NCBI GenBank assembly: GCA_037102815.1
Contig: BTPP01000006.1
Location: 3,348,001-3,412,000 of the forward strand
Source: Neurospora intermedia
Lineage: Eukaryota; Ascomycota; Sordariomycetes; Sordariales; Sordariaceae
Direction of reading: 5' to 3'
DNA length: 64,000 nucleotides
Shown here: in pieces, positions 45,700-59,808 of the stretch
How positions within the stretch are numbered: position 1 is the stretch's first letter
How the letters are laid out: the number at the start of each line of letters is the position of its first letter
Notes under the pieces: generated by a model
What the model was told of the DNA's origin: nothing
Databases searched by the model: none
What the model saw: only the letters and a program-made list of their open reading frames with translations
Program-made: the position numbers and the translations under genes

Positions 45700-47400
45700 C
45701 AGGCACGCACTTTTGGGGTCTGACAGCTGACATATAAATTATCTCGTTTTGGGTGTAAAAATCGTGATTTTCAATATCATAAAGTGGGTCAACCCAATAA
45801 ATCCCTAATAAATACCTTATAAATTTTGGTCTTCAGCGGGCAAGTAGGCAAATCTAATAGCGCTAATCTAATAATACTTTTATAGAATTGAGGGGTTACT
45901 CTACTCTACTCTAGTCTAAATACTTATATTTGACAATTTAGAATTCACATTTAGTAGATTAGAAAGTTCAAAGAGTTCGTTAAACAACTCAGAGAGGTAG
46001 GAAGAATCTAATAATAACTCAATAGTATTATCCTCCCTCTCCCTCTCCTTCTCTCCCTCTCTCTCTCTCGCTATTTACTCCCTTACCCTCGCCTCCCAAT
46101 ATCTCCCCAGCTCGTCATCCTCCTCCTCATTATTATTAACCACTTCGATATAGTTACGTACTTCATCTTAAGCATCAAACTCCTTAATACTAGGCCCCGT
46201 CTCGTATTAAGAATAATTACGGCGCACTAAGGCTCGAATAGTACCTAAGTTACATAATTTACCCTTTAGTACGGTTAATATACGTTTAGCCTTCTTTAAC
46301 CCAACTAGTAGGACTACAAATATAGGCTTATTAAATAGCCCCCCTTACTTACGTAAGCGGCCTTTAAACATTACTCTAGCGGCTAGCTTAAATCTAAAAT
46401 ATCTATCTACCGCATCCTAATATAGTAATTAATATAGGAATTATTCGGAATATAAATAATAATTTACACATCGTTAATATAAGTACTAAAATAAATAACA
46501 AGCTTCCTTAGTAACCAAAGCCGTTTTACCCTCCTCCTTCAATAGCACCTCCATTTTGTAGGCATAAAGTAATCCGTACTAGGCTCTAAAGCTCCTTATA
46601 TAAGGCTCGAAAGGGGTACTAGGGAGTCTCAATCGTATAGAGGGTAGTATTGCGTTGAGTTTATAGTATTAACGATCTATAAGATCAAATACCTACGCAA
46701 ATAATTTATACGGGCAATTACCCATCTACTCGCGGTTAACCCACTTTACACGTACACAACTATCAAACTTGGCCAACAAATTAATATATACCTTATAATA
46801 GTAATTTACGTACTAGAGATAAGCCTTATAGAGTTCAACTAACCTACTACGAGCTAATAGACTATAACTCTTAAGGGAGCTATTATTAACTTTATTTAAT
46901 AATGTTATTCTTTACCCTTAATTAAAATAGTATTTAATAAAGTAGCCTACCTACTCCGCTTTACAAGGTATAAACTTCTCCTCTATTATAGAGCATTCTT
47001 GGTGGATACCTAAATGCTCTATCTTATTATAGTAACTACTCGTTAAAGCGTATAATCTATTATATAAGAGTGCTCGTCCCGTCAACCTCTATTAAGGTTA
47101 ACGGATTATTAATTTATATTATACCAACCTTACATCTATTTTACTCACACTCAATAAAATCGTATACAAGGTCCTAGGTTGAGGCTCGCAACAAATCTTA
47201 TTTTTAATTTCCTTTAATAAGATTATCGTCAATTGTTATACACTATTACTCTATCTAACAACCAATTACTTACTCTATTATTCTCTATTATTATTATTTA
47301 TAAAGTATATTTTCGCATAACAAATAGTACCTACAATTTAATTTTAAACTGACTTTATTATTCTTTACGTCTCTTCCTTTCGTCGAGGGGGGAAATATAT
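45700..47400. mobile_element. Unclassified degraded mobile DNA, probably minus strand
   Basis: The composition changes abruptly to AT-rich with almost no CpA and abundant TpA, and stays so to the window end. Two similar short units (CACGCACCAAAAACTT and GGCACGCACTTTTGG) lie at ~45,684-45,717 at the edge. Between ~46.1 and 47.1 kb the minus strand shows scattered protein-like stretches, but I could not assign them to a transposase or reverse transcriptase. It is a broken fossil of uncertain class with very many breaks. Confidence 0.4.
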
Positions 47401-50400
47401 TAGGATTTAATAATAATTTATTAAATTTTTCAATTATTATTCAACTTTACCCTTTCAAACTAAGTATTTACACTTTTACTCCTTAGAATCCCCTTTCTTT
47501 ACTATTTTATTACTACTTATTTAAGTCTAAAGGTTAAATTAAATAATATTAAAGACCGATTAGGCAAATCCCTAGGCGGCCTTTAACCTTTAAAAGGAAA
47601 GTCTAATACGTAAAGTACATTAAATTATTAAATTCACTATTTACGAACCGTAGTTTTACTATAAGGAAAAACTTTAACCTCTAGCTACCGAACTACTTAT
47701 TAAAGCAGTACAACTACACTTAAATAGAGAAACCGGTTATATTAAAATTAAATCTAATTAAACTACTAATACTAATAATAATATTTATAATAAAGGATAA
47801 ATTATTAATCTAAATATAATAAACCGTAAAGTTTAATAAATCCTATATAAATATTACTAATTAGTCGTTAACTATCCCGTTCTAATACGCTAAATTTAGC
47901 CCTTTACAATTAAAGAAAGAGTATTATTATAGCTACGAAAAAAGAATTAGAAATAATTTATAGCCCGAATTAAAGCGAATAATACTACTATTAATACTAC
48001 CACTCAAATACTTATTCCCCCTAATACCAGCAATATAAATATTCACTCCTCTCTAATAAACTTTTTAAATACCGTTAGGATAATTAATATACTAACCCTT
48101 ATCGACCTAATATAAATTCCTATACCGCCTTCCTTACCGCCTATACCTACTAAATAATACATTTAGCTAGGCCCGATTTAACGACCTTTTTTACTTATAG
48201 AGTTAATAATTTCGCAAACGAGCTCGGTTATTAAAATCGCTACCAATATTACTTAATAACTAACTACCAATCCTATTACTAAATATTTCGGAAATCTCGC
48301 GCAAACCGAAACTCTTCTACGCCTAGTATAAAAGTAATAATAGGAGTAAGTAAAATAATATCTAGGAACGGTTCTTACTAACTATTTTCCCGTATACCCT
48401 ATTAATTTAAACTAAAATACTATACACTTTACCTAATATAATATAAAGACCGGAGGTAAATTTTCGAATTATTTATTTTATTTTACCCAACCGGTCTATA
48501 ATACTATATATTTAATTTAAAATAGTATAAAGCCTAATTTTAATCTCCTAGCACCTACTACTATTAAGCGCAACGCCTTTCAACCTTATAAAAATCCTAC
48601 TATTTATTATAATTAGCACTCTAACAGTCTTATCGGTCCTACCGGCGAAACAGCTATAATAAACGCTAGGGACTTATATAATACCGCTAATTTAACTAAT
48701 TAAATAAAAAATCTTCGTATTAATCGTACTAATTAGTAACCCTTATTCAAAAACATTAACCAACTTCCTATTTACTTTCGCAAATATATACTAATTTCTA
48801 CTATCGGTTATAACGTTTCTAATTAAATTCTATAAATAAACCCTAAAGAATTAATAAATTAGACTCCGGTAAGCGAGAAATAAACGGAATAGTAAGGATT
48901 ACCGCCCGTAATTCTAAATAATAATAGTTACCTTCCTTTAACTATTCTAAAGGCTCCTATTCCTTCTATATATTCAACTTTCCGCTAGAACGTTTATCCT
49001 ACTAGTAACTTATAGGCTATATACTTCAATGTTAATTCTAATACCTCTATCCCGTCGATTAAAGTTAATAGTAATAGTATAATAACGGACAATTCGGCGC
49101 TTTACGAAATATTTAAGGATTTATATAATTGTATTAAGGAATTAGAAAATCGGAATTAAATTCTTATTAACTCTATTTCTAGAGCTAATATAAGTAATTG
49201 TTAATTAATTAAGGAAGAACCTTTTAAAATTTTGGATATTAGAATATATTTCCCTAATATAAAACTTAATAAAATAAAGAAGGGTATATATTAAAATAGT
49301 AAGGTTAATATTTATACTACCTTTTATAGATTTAATAATATACTTAAAGGATATTTAAAAAATTATTTAGAAAAACGCCAAATTCTTACTAATAACTTTA
49401 ATTAATTGTTCTACGGTATTATACTACATTAGTAGAATTTTACCCTCTCTAAGGAGGAATATAATAACCTTCGTAGTAGTTTTAATAAAACTCTCAATAT
49501 ATTTAATATTATATTTAATACTAAACCGTATAAAGTGTAAAAATAGTTAAATACGAATAAATTTATTATAGAACTATATAAAACTAATATATAAGTGCTT
49601 TATAATTATTTAACCTAATTATTTAGATACGTACGCCTTTAAGGAGATTCTTCGGACTTCCAACTATATACTCACTTATAGAATAGCCTATACCCTATAA
49701 TATAAACCGTATATATTATTCCGGAATAGAATATTAATTTTAGCGACTATATTAGTAGGGTTAAATAGAAGGCTATCCTAATACGCTACTTATTCCTAGA
49801 ATTTTTAAAGAATAGATAGTTAATTTACTATACTACTAATAACTCCGATAATAAGGATAATAATTCTAATATTTATACTAGCTTCTAAAGAAATTATAAT
49901 AGTAGTAAACCTTTCCGAAAAAACTTTTTATTCTATAATAATAAGTTCAATAGTAAATTAGGCGGGAAATTTTATTTTAATAAAAAATTCAAGAACTTTA
50001 GTAACAAATTCGATAAGCGTAATATAGGCCGATTGAGTAATAATAATAGCCGCTAATATTATTAGGGTAAGAAATTTAAATACTATTAAATTTCATAGGA
50101 CGGTCGTTATATTTATACTTCTACTATAATAGTTTTCGCAAACGATTCTAATATAAATAATAAGGTTTACTACCTATAGAATAAAAATTATTATTTTATT
50201 AGGGACTTTAAAGAAAAAGTAGAAGAATTTATAATAAATATTTCCGAAGTTAAATATAATAATAAACCTTCTACCTATTTTACTAGCTATTTAGCCCCTA
50301 ATAAATTTTCGTCTCCTAATATCTCATTATTTTATATTATTTCGCATATAATAATTAACAAACCAATAATTATTCTTAATATAATTCCTATTAAAAGTAC

Positions 50401-52858
50401 CGACTCCGACGGGCCTATACGACCCCTATCGTTAAATTTATTATCCAATACTAAATTTATAACAATTCTTAAACGTTTAAAAAAGGCTTAAACGTTTTAT
50501 AGGTTATTTAATCCTTCGTTTAATAATTGAATAACCTCTATAGAGAATAGTCAAAAGCCGTTTAGCCGGGCCGGAATATTAAAGAAAGCAGACGTCCAAA
50601 TAAACTTACTAATATTAATAAACGGACAGAAATCTAACTTATTAGAAATTTAATATAAAAGCCAATATATACTACTTACTTTTACTAAAGGATAAACTAT
50701 TAAAGCAATTCCGGATATTACTTTTAGGAATAAGGAAATAAACTTACGAAAAGTTACATTATATTTATAAATTAATATTAAGTCTAATCCTAGTATACCC
50801 ATCGTTACCGTATATTTTAATTCGGGTTATTTATTAATAATAGTAAATAAAACGTTCATTAAAGAATTTTCGCCGAATATAAAATATAAAGCAGTACCGC
50901 CTAGTATTATAAAGGGTATTAATTCGAAAATTATTATCGATACAATTACTAAATTTAACTTTTATATAGAAGGAAAGGTTAATAGTATTAAGGTTAATAG
51001 GTACTTCCAAATATCCGCCTTAATTATTAATAAATTAGGCCCGAATATACTATTAGGAATAAACTTCCTTCGCTACTATAGTACGAAGCTAAACTTTAAT
51101 ACTACTCTATATTCTTTCAAATCGGTTTTTAGTATAAAGGTTTAAAGTAAAATCTATTCTAAAAGAATTAAAGGGGGGAAGGATATTCTTATTACCAAAA
51201 TCTTCGCTAAAGTTAATACTTTATTATTAGGAGGGCAATTAGGAATTATCCTAATAAAATATAGTACCCAGCTTAATAACTAATATAACCTAGGTAAACG
51301 TCCTACTTATAACTTTTATATATAATATCCTCATTTACTAAACGCTACCGTAGATAGTAGGACTCGCAAAATTATACTATATCTAAACTAATCCAAAGAG
51401 CCAATATTTATTCCTAGAGGAACTCGGATAAATATAATTATATAACTATTATATAAGGTTAACGAAACTACTATACTAATTAACGCTTCGGATATAACTT
51501 TTTTCGTCCCTAAAATATAAACCGGACTTACCCAAAAATAATATACTATATTTATTAATAAGACCGCCGAAGACGAAAAGGAAGAGGCTATTAAGAAAAA
51601 TACCTTTAAAGTACCTTCCTACAGAATTACTAAACCTATCGATATTAAAACTATTCTTTTCAAAGTAAATATTAATATTTATAATACGGATCTCGAATTC
51701 TTAGAGTAAATTAAAAGCCTCCTAGATAAGTACGTCGATATTTTTAGAGATAGAAGGATCGTACCGATAAAAAAAAAAGATAAAATACGTATTAATTTAA
51801 TTAAGGGATAATAGAATTAGCGAAGGATTATTAAACCTTACCCCTTAAGTACTAAGGATTGTAAATTTCTTAATAAGGAGTATAATAAAATATACGCCCA
51901 GGGCAAAATATTATTTATATCGCAATTAATTCCTATTACTTACTCGGTATTTATTATTTAGAGAAAAATTAATAGAATCGATAAAGGGCGTACTATAATA
52001 AATCTTTACCCGTTCAATAGTATTATTATACTTAATATATACCCCTTACCCGACTAAAAAGATATTATTAACGCTATAATTAATAAGAAGTTCTTTTCGA
52101 TCTTTAACGCCGCTAAATTCTTCTATTAACTACCTATTTTTATTAAATATTATAATCGTATAATAGTTATTAGCCCGCAAAGTTTTAAATAATCTAATAT
52201 TATATTAATAAGCTTTAAGAATTCTCTAATATTTGTATAAAAATTTATAAATAAGCTATTCTTCGAGCACCGCTCCTTCGTACGTACCTATATTAATAAT
52301 ATTATTATTTTTAGTAATACTTAGAAAGAATACTTTACTTACTTAGCTATTATTATAAATCTCCTTAATAAATATTACGTTTATATTAATACTAATAAAT
52401 TTTTCGCGGGGTATTTTTTAGTATAGTTATTAGGTAGTATTATCGACGGAAAAGGTTGTAAACGTACGGAAGACTATATTAAAGTTTTTTAAAAGCTAAT
52501 CTTTCTTAATATATTTAATAATTTTAAAACCTACTTTAATATAGTTAGGTAATTACATTAAAGTATACTATAGTTCGCTATTAAGGAGGAATTATTTAAT
52601 CGAAGAAAGATTAAATTATTAAAGTGAATATACGAATCGGGTAATTTATAGGCAGGTTCGATAAAGTAAGTACAATAGGTATATACTTCCAAAATTAAAT
52701 TCGAGCCGATACCCGAAGAATACGAAGCCTTCCGTATTATATAGGAAAACCTATATAATTAAATATATCTTTTTTACTATATAAAAAGCGATATACTTTT
52801 TATTAAAACTAATGTTAATAGTTCAACCTATAGTATCTATATTTTCTAATTCAAGTGC
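47400..52858 (+). mobile_element. Outer Ty3/Gypsy retroelement fossil, 5' part
   Basis: This is the left part of an older Gypsy-type element interrupted by the inner element. In order along the plus strand there are traces of gag (~48.5-50.0 kb) with a zinc-knuckle region near 50.05 kb, a protease-like region (~50.6-51.1 kb) and reverse transcriptase (~51.7-52.7 kb). It stops within the start of RNase H at the insertion point. The left boundary and LTR are not resolved. It is AT-rich, transition-damaged and broken in very many places, so it is an old RIP-inactivated copy. Confidence 0.7.
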
Positions 52859-53114
52859 TGTTATAGGGCTAGCCTGTGTGCCTTATGCCTAGTGCCAGCG
52901 TACAGCAGCTTCTAAGACTGCTGTACGCTATTATCACTGCCGGCGAATTGCCGGCAGCTAATTAGTTAGAACGCCGCCTGCCGCGGGTCGGTTAGACCCG
53001 CCGGCGGTCGCCTTTATAAGGCCAGCCTTCCGGGCACTCGGCTGTACTTCTCTTCCTTTTTCCTTCGTACAATTACGTATAATCACATCTACTATCTACC
53101 CTTTGCCCGTAATA
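52859..53114 (+). repeat. 5' LTR of the inner Gypsy element
   Basis: A 256-bp direct repeat of 59,809-60,064. It begins TGTTATAGGG, contains a TATA-like TTTATAAGG near 53,013, and ends CCCGTAATA. This copy is less altered than the 3' one. It remains GC-rich in the middle, in contrast to the AT-rich internal region. It contains three successive perfect inverted repeats. Confidence 0.93.
52897..53007 (+). promoter_or_regulatory. Three consecutive hairpins inside the LTR
   Basis: Hairpin 1: AGCGTACAGCAG (52897-52908) pairs with CTGCTGTACGCT (52918-52929), 12 bp. Hairpin 2: CTGCCGGC (52937-52944) pairs with GCCGGCAG (52950-52957), 8 bp with a GAATT loop. Hairpin 3: GCGGGTC (52983-52989) pairs with GACCCGC (52995-53001), with an outer CCGCC/GGCGG pairing. 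They lie just upstream of the TATA-like box. A role in protein binding, RNA folding or termination is inference. Confidence 0.7.
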
Positions 53115-56100
53115 ATTAATTATACCTTTTAACTATTGTATTTACAATATAAAACTTTTCTTTTATTGCGCAATTGATCTTCAGTATTATTGCGTACGTA
53201 TAAGAATCGCCTTATTAACAAATCGCCGAGTCTAATACCCTAAAACCCCGACTAATAATTGTAGTTACAATAGTTGCAACTTTAGTCCCGCTCCCTTTAT
53301 TTAGTAAATAAGGGCAAGTACTCTTTATCTAAGGAATAAGAGACCGCTTCGTACAATTATCTTTCTTATATCTAACGATAAGAGTAGCGATTATACGTCT
53401 TTTTTACCCGTTAGTAGTACTAACGATCTTATTAACTTTAGTGCCCCTCTTAAAAGTATACTGTTTAATTTGAACAATATTTATAAAATATTTAATAAAA
53501 TTGTTAATACTACCGACGTTGCTGTTTATTAAGCAATATTTATTAAACTCCTTCTATCGGTAGCGGTTAACGACCTTCTTATTAGTATTAATAATAACAA
53601 GGAAAAGAAGACTATTCCCTACGCTTATTTCGATATAGTTAATAATATTATTTAAAACCCTACCTTCCGTTCGATTATTACTCTATTCGGTCGCTTTTAT
53701 TATAATAACTTCGCTTAATATAAGGATATTGCTATCGACTTCGAATATAGTAAAAACGAATTAAAGACTACCCGCGCGGTAATTACTAAGGTTTAAAACG
53801 ATTTCAATTAAAAGAACTTCGACTATTTTAATTTAATAACCGAATTTAGTACCCTTTAGAAGAAATTCGACAATCTTACTATAGACTACGCCGTATTTAA
53901 ATCTTATAGTACTAATATTAGGACTTTATATAATAACCTTACTAAAATATCCAGTACCAGTACTAATACTAATAAAATATCGTCCTTAAAGCAAACTATA
54001 AAGAATCCGCCGATCTTTACCGGTAAAGAGAACGTTAATACTATTCGCAGGTACAAAATCTTTAAAGTATAGCGTTTCTATATTTAATCCTAGTAGAAGT
54101 ACAACCCCCTCCTTTATATTAATAAGGACGTTAAAATTATTTACACCGCTATACTATTAGGTCCTAAAATTTTATTAGGTATTTAAAATAATTTAAATAT
54201 TATTTAGAGTAGAGGAAATACAGATTCTTAACGTTGGAAGATAAGCGCCGAATTTATAAAGTACCTAATTACCTATTTCTAGAACGTTAATTTGAAAATA
54301 GACATTAGTCGTTACTTCAAAGAGTTCTTTATAAAGAATATATTTTTTATAGAATTTAAATTAGAATTTACTAATTTAATAAACTTCTATAACTTTAATA
54401 ACTCTATAAAGGTCTACTACCTATATAATAAGATTAATAAGCGCCTCTATAATACTTTCGTATATTGCAACCTTCCTAAGGCTAACAATTTTAAAAAATA
54501 GTTTATAATCTACCGTATAATCGCCGGTAATTTAAAGGATACCAACCACCGCTATAAGATAAATGCCTATATTTTTAATAACGGTACCCCTACTAATAGA
54601 AGCTCTAATAGTACTAATACTAATACGGACAGTACTAACTCCCGTAGCGCTAATAACGTTCCTATTAGTTAGAGTAGTAATAAAATAAACTTCGACACTA
54701 TCGACCTTACTATTTTTATTTATAAAGATATTTTCGACTAATATACCTATAAGGGTAAATACCGCTACTATAATAGTAATAATTATATTGCCCGTAATTA
54801 CTTCACTTCGGTTAATTATAATTCCTAAAGTTCTTAATATAATAAGGGTAAGAAGAATAAAGGTAGAGGAAGAGGTAAGGGTTATTATAATAAGGAAGAA
54901 ATCCGCATTACTAAAATTATATCTACTACTACTACCGCTACTACCCTAATTATAACCGCCGCCGCCGCTGCCACTACAGCCGGTAATAAGTATTATAACG
55001 AATTGGAAAATACTTAGCCTCTATACTTAATTGCATATAGAAGCCCTTCCTATTATTATTATAGAGACGAATTTTAGACTTTTTAAAGTTAGAGGATTTA
55101 GAGGAGGTTAAAATATAATTGTTAAATAGTTCTACTTCCCTAAATTTAATACTTTTATCCTTTTATATTATAATTAAATCGTATAAAATTTATTGTATCG
55201 CCCTTATTAATTTTAACTATTTTGCGTTTATTTTTATTAATCGCTCTTTCGTTACTAAATACAACCTCCCTTATTTCCGCCTCCGTTAGGCAAAGAAGTT
55301 CGTTCTCGCTAATAGAATAATTAAAAGTATTATTTTTGAAGGGGTAATAATTAAATTCTACGTTAAGTATTATACCGAAATAATTACCTTCCTAATTTAT
55401 AATATTTCGAGGAACTACCTAATTATTTTAGGATTCCTATAGATATAATATTATAAATTAAAGATTAATTACAATTAGTATAGGGTACGTTTTACTAGCC
55501 CGGTATATAGGGGATAATATTTGCCTATTAACTTTTCTAGAAATTAATTAAAAGCGTCGAGAGCCTTTACTAACCGGATTTTAACTGCGGCTATCTATAG
55601 TAGGGTCGCCCTAATTCCCTAACTTTTATTAAAATATAATATAGTTAGGGAAGTACTAGTATTAATAATAGTAATAACCCTAGGGGATAAGGTTGCGGGC
55701 CTTGCCGAAGATATACTAGTATTGGTACTCCCTTCGCAAAACGGAGCTACTAATTTTATTTAAGTAGAATTATTACCGCCGCCGCCGCTACCGCCGCCGC
55801 TACTACCTTCTAGGGTAGAAGAAGTTATAGCGATTTTACTTACTATTTAAACCGGCTACCGACCTATCTCGCCCCCTATTAAAATACTAATAGCTAGTAG
55901 GGCCGAATTTAAGGTTAGTATTACCGGTACGGCTACTCTTCTAGTTAAGATTAAAAGCCTAGTACTCTACAAACTTTATATCTACTTTAACGGCTAATAT
56001 ATTTCCGTAGGTACGAAGCGCCCCTATACCGGTTGCTACTATAATTTTAATACAGACTCTTCTATTAAACTAAATAATATTAAGGAATTTAATATAGTTA

Positions 56101-59100
56101 CTTTCAATTTTGTTTATAAATCCTAATAATTATAATTGTACGTTACGAATTATATTAAGTTCGAAAGGTTGGCTACCGCGGTAGAAATCCGGGATATAGA
56201 TTTAATTAAGGAAATAATCGTAAATATTATAATTAGTAACGGTTAATAGTATAAGGAAAGTCTCCCTCCCTAATTCTACTCTTTTATTAATAATTTAGCT
56301 AGCGCTTACTTATCCGAAGAATTTTGAGAAACGGCGATTCTAATTAAAATAATCTACTTAACCGATATATTCAATTAAGATACGCTTTTTTATAAAGAAA
56401 CGATTTAGCGTATATATTTAATTAAAATTTTTAACGAAGATATAAGGAAGTTCCTCGATAAAACCGACCGTCCAATTAAAATAAGAAACGAAATTATTAT
56501 TATCCTAAAGAAAATAAAGGGATAATATTATATTAATAAAGTAATAGCCTTCCTCCTATCCTTAACTAAAAAGATCCCATTTAACCAATCCTACGATTAT
56601 AAAATTAAATTTTAGCTGGGAATAATCCCGCCCAACGTAAGGCCGCACTGTATATTCCTAATTGAAATTAGTATTATTAAAAAATAGATTAATAATAATT
56701 TAAGAAAGAGTTTTATCCGCCTATCTTAATCGGCGGCTACTTCCCCTATCCTCCTAATAAAGAAGCTGGGCGGTAGCGTCCGTATTTATATTGATTATTA
56801 AAGTATTAATAATATAATATTAAAATTATACTATCTACTACTATTAATTAAAAAAATATTCGACGCTATCTACCGTACGAGGATTTTTATTAAATTTAAT
56901 ATAATTACTATATTTAATAGAATCCGTATAAAGGAAAAATATAAATAGCTAATTACGTTTATAACCCGTTTCGGCCTCTATAAATCTATTATTTACCCAT
57001 TTAGTCTCTAGGGCACCCTAAGGACGTTTTAGAACTATATTAATAACGTTCTATATAATATTTTTAATATATATACGATAGCGTACTTTAATAACATTCT
57101 AATTTATTTAAATAACGAAATAAACTATAAAAGCTACGTTAGGGAGGTCCTCTAGCAAATAATCCGAACGGGATTTTAAATTAATATTAATAAGTACGAA
57201 TTCTATATTATAAAGACAAAATACTTAAGTTTAATTATTATACTAAGAGGATTTAAAATAGACTCCGATAAGGTTTTTACTATTGTAATTTAGGAAGTTC
57301 TAGAAATTAAAAGAACGTTATAACGCTTCCTAAGCTTTACTAATTTCTATCAACAATTTATTAAATACTTTTCGATTATTATTAATTCGCTATACGAATT
57401 AATAAAGAAGTCGGTTAATTAGTAATAGACTAACTAATATTAAAAGTCCTTTAAGGCCTTCAAAAAGGCCTTTAATAATAGTTTAGTACTTTAAATCTAT
57501 AATTAATTTAAATAGACCGTCGTTGAGACGGACGCTTTAAATTGGGCCTATAGTAGTATACTATCCTAATATAATAAGAAGAAAATTTTATACTTAGTCG
57601 CTTACTTTAACTAACGATATTCCTTAGCCGAATATAATTATAATATTTATAATAAAGAATTGTTCGCTATTATTAAAACCCTCGAAAAGTAGCGCCTTAA
57701 ATTAGAAGGTACTTAAGAATTGTTCGAAATCCTTACTAATTATAAAAATTTAAAGACCTTTATAATTAATAAATAATTTACCCCCTATTATATATATTAA
57801 TTTTAATTCCTCTCCTATTTTAATTTTATAATTAAATACCGCTTTAAATCTTTATAGGTACGTCCCGATGTATTAAATAGGAAGCTAGAAGATTTGCCTA
57901 AAAATAAAGCCAATAAAAGGTTACTAGCTAGGAATAAAGTTTTATTCGATTATAATATTTTTATTAACGGAGTATTCGTTCTAAAAGACGAGGGTGAGGA
58001 GGTTAATATTAGTACCAAATATATTTACGATTTAAAGGTACTAAACGAGAAATTAATAAATAATTTAGTAGTAGAGGGTTATAAAAAATCGATAATACTT
58101 TAGAATATTATTATATATTTATTAGACCCCAACCGTCGAATATAATTTAAAAAAGTTAAGGACTATATAAAACGGATCCCCTTCGTTGAATACCGAATAA
58201 TTTAAAGATAGGCGTACTTCCGTAGTACCGTCTTCGTCGACCCTATTAATATAGAACTTTATCTCTCGCTCCTCCGATATATTTATAATTTGCTTACCGC
58301 CGGCTACCCGGGTCGTAAGAAGACCTATTTACTACTATCGCGGTCTTTCTTTTAATTTAGAATATACGCTACGGTCCGGTTATACTACAAAGCTTATTTA
58401 ATATATACTAAATCTAAACTATTATAATACGCCCCCTATAGTTTTTTAAAACCGTTGGCGGTACTATTCGTACTATAGAAGGATATTTTAATCGATTATA
58501 TTACCCTACTTACGCCCTATCTATATTATAAATAAAATTTTAAGTACGTTACTATTGTTATTAATTAATTAATAAAAATATAATATTATATCCCTACCGT
58601 AGGCTTAACGGCGGAGGAATTAGTAGAACGTTTTATAGAGAGAGTCTATAATATTTATAGACTATTGGATTCTATTATCTTTAACCGTAGTACCCAATTT
58701 ATTTCGTAATTTTAGAGAGCTTTATTATTATAATTAGAAGTTACCTTTAAACCCTCTTCTACTTTCTACCCTATTACTAATAGTTAAATCGAACGTATTA
58801 ATACTAAGATAGAAAAATACTTTCGCCTCTATATTAATTGGGTATAGGACGATTAAATAAATTGGTTACTAATTACAGAATTCGTTAGGAATAACTTAAT
58901 TTCTAAAATTACTAATATCTCCCCCTTCTTTACTAACTACGGTTTTTACCCCTATATAGGCATCGAACCAATTAAATTATACCTATTAGAGATATTGGCG
59001 GTATAATAAACTAAATACTTTAAAGCTAATAAATTAATTAACCGGTTTAAATAAATATTAGACTTTATTACGAACTAAATATAATAAGCTTAGTAATACT

Positions 59101-59808
59101 ACAAGGATAATACGAATACCTATCGATTAGATATACTAAAGTATAAAAAGGGGAATAGGGTCCTTTTTAATATTAAGAACTTTAATACTAGCCGCCCCTA
59201 TACTAAATTTATACCCCTCTTTAAAGGACTATTCGAAATCCTTAAAGTAAATAGTTATCGAATTATACTTAAATTCCTAATTAATATAAAGTATAGCTTA
59301 ACGTTTTACGTTAATAAAGTTAAATTATAGGACGAAGAGGGTTTACTAGGATAGATAGACGTAGAGGAATAGGACGTTCGCGTTAACTATAGCCGAATTA
59401 TAAAGAGGACCGATAATAGGGAGGATTTTATAGAATATAAATTCGAGAGGATTAATAAATGCCGGAAGAATAATAAGGGTCGTTAGGAATATTTCATCGT
59501 TTGGGTACCCCTATATATATTGTTATAGTAGCCGTGCGCCGATATATTTATAGCCCCCAATACTATACGGGCTTTCTACGACAAATACCCGGAAATATTA
59601 TACTTATTAGCCTAGGCGGTAGTAGAGAAGAGGCAGAAAGAGAAGGAGAAGGAAGTAGAACGGGAAGTTCCAACTCTATAGTAGAAGTTACAACGATAAT
59701 TACTAGTAGCGGTAAAGGCTTTTCGAAAATAGATTGTTCGTTTAATAGGGATTTCTATTATTTTATATAATATTAGTTAGCTATATAGCTTCTTTTAGTC
59801 CGGGGAAG

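Noticed and set aside
54292-54501. Short open stretches inside the AT-rich block (also near 57,894 and 59,501)
   Set aside because: They are parts of the Gypsy fossils or chance frames in AT-rich DNA, not host genes.
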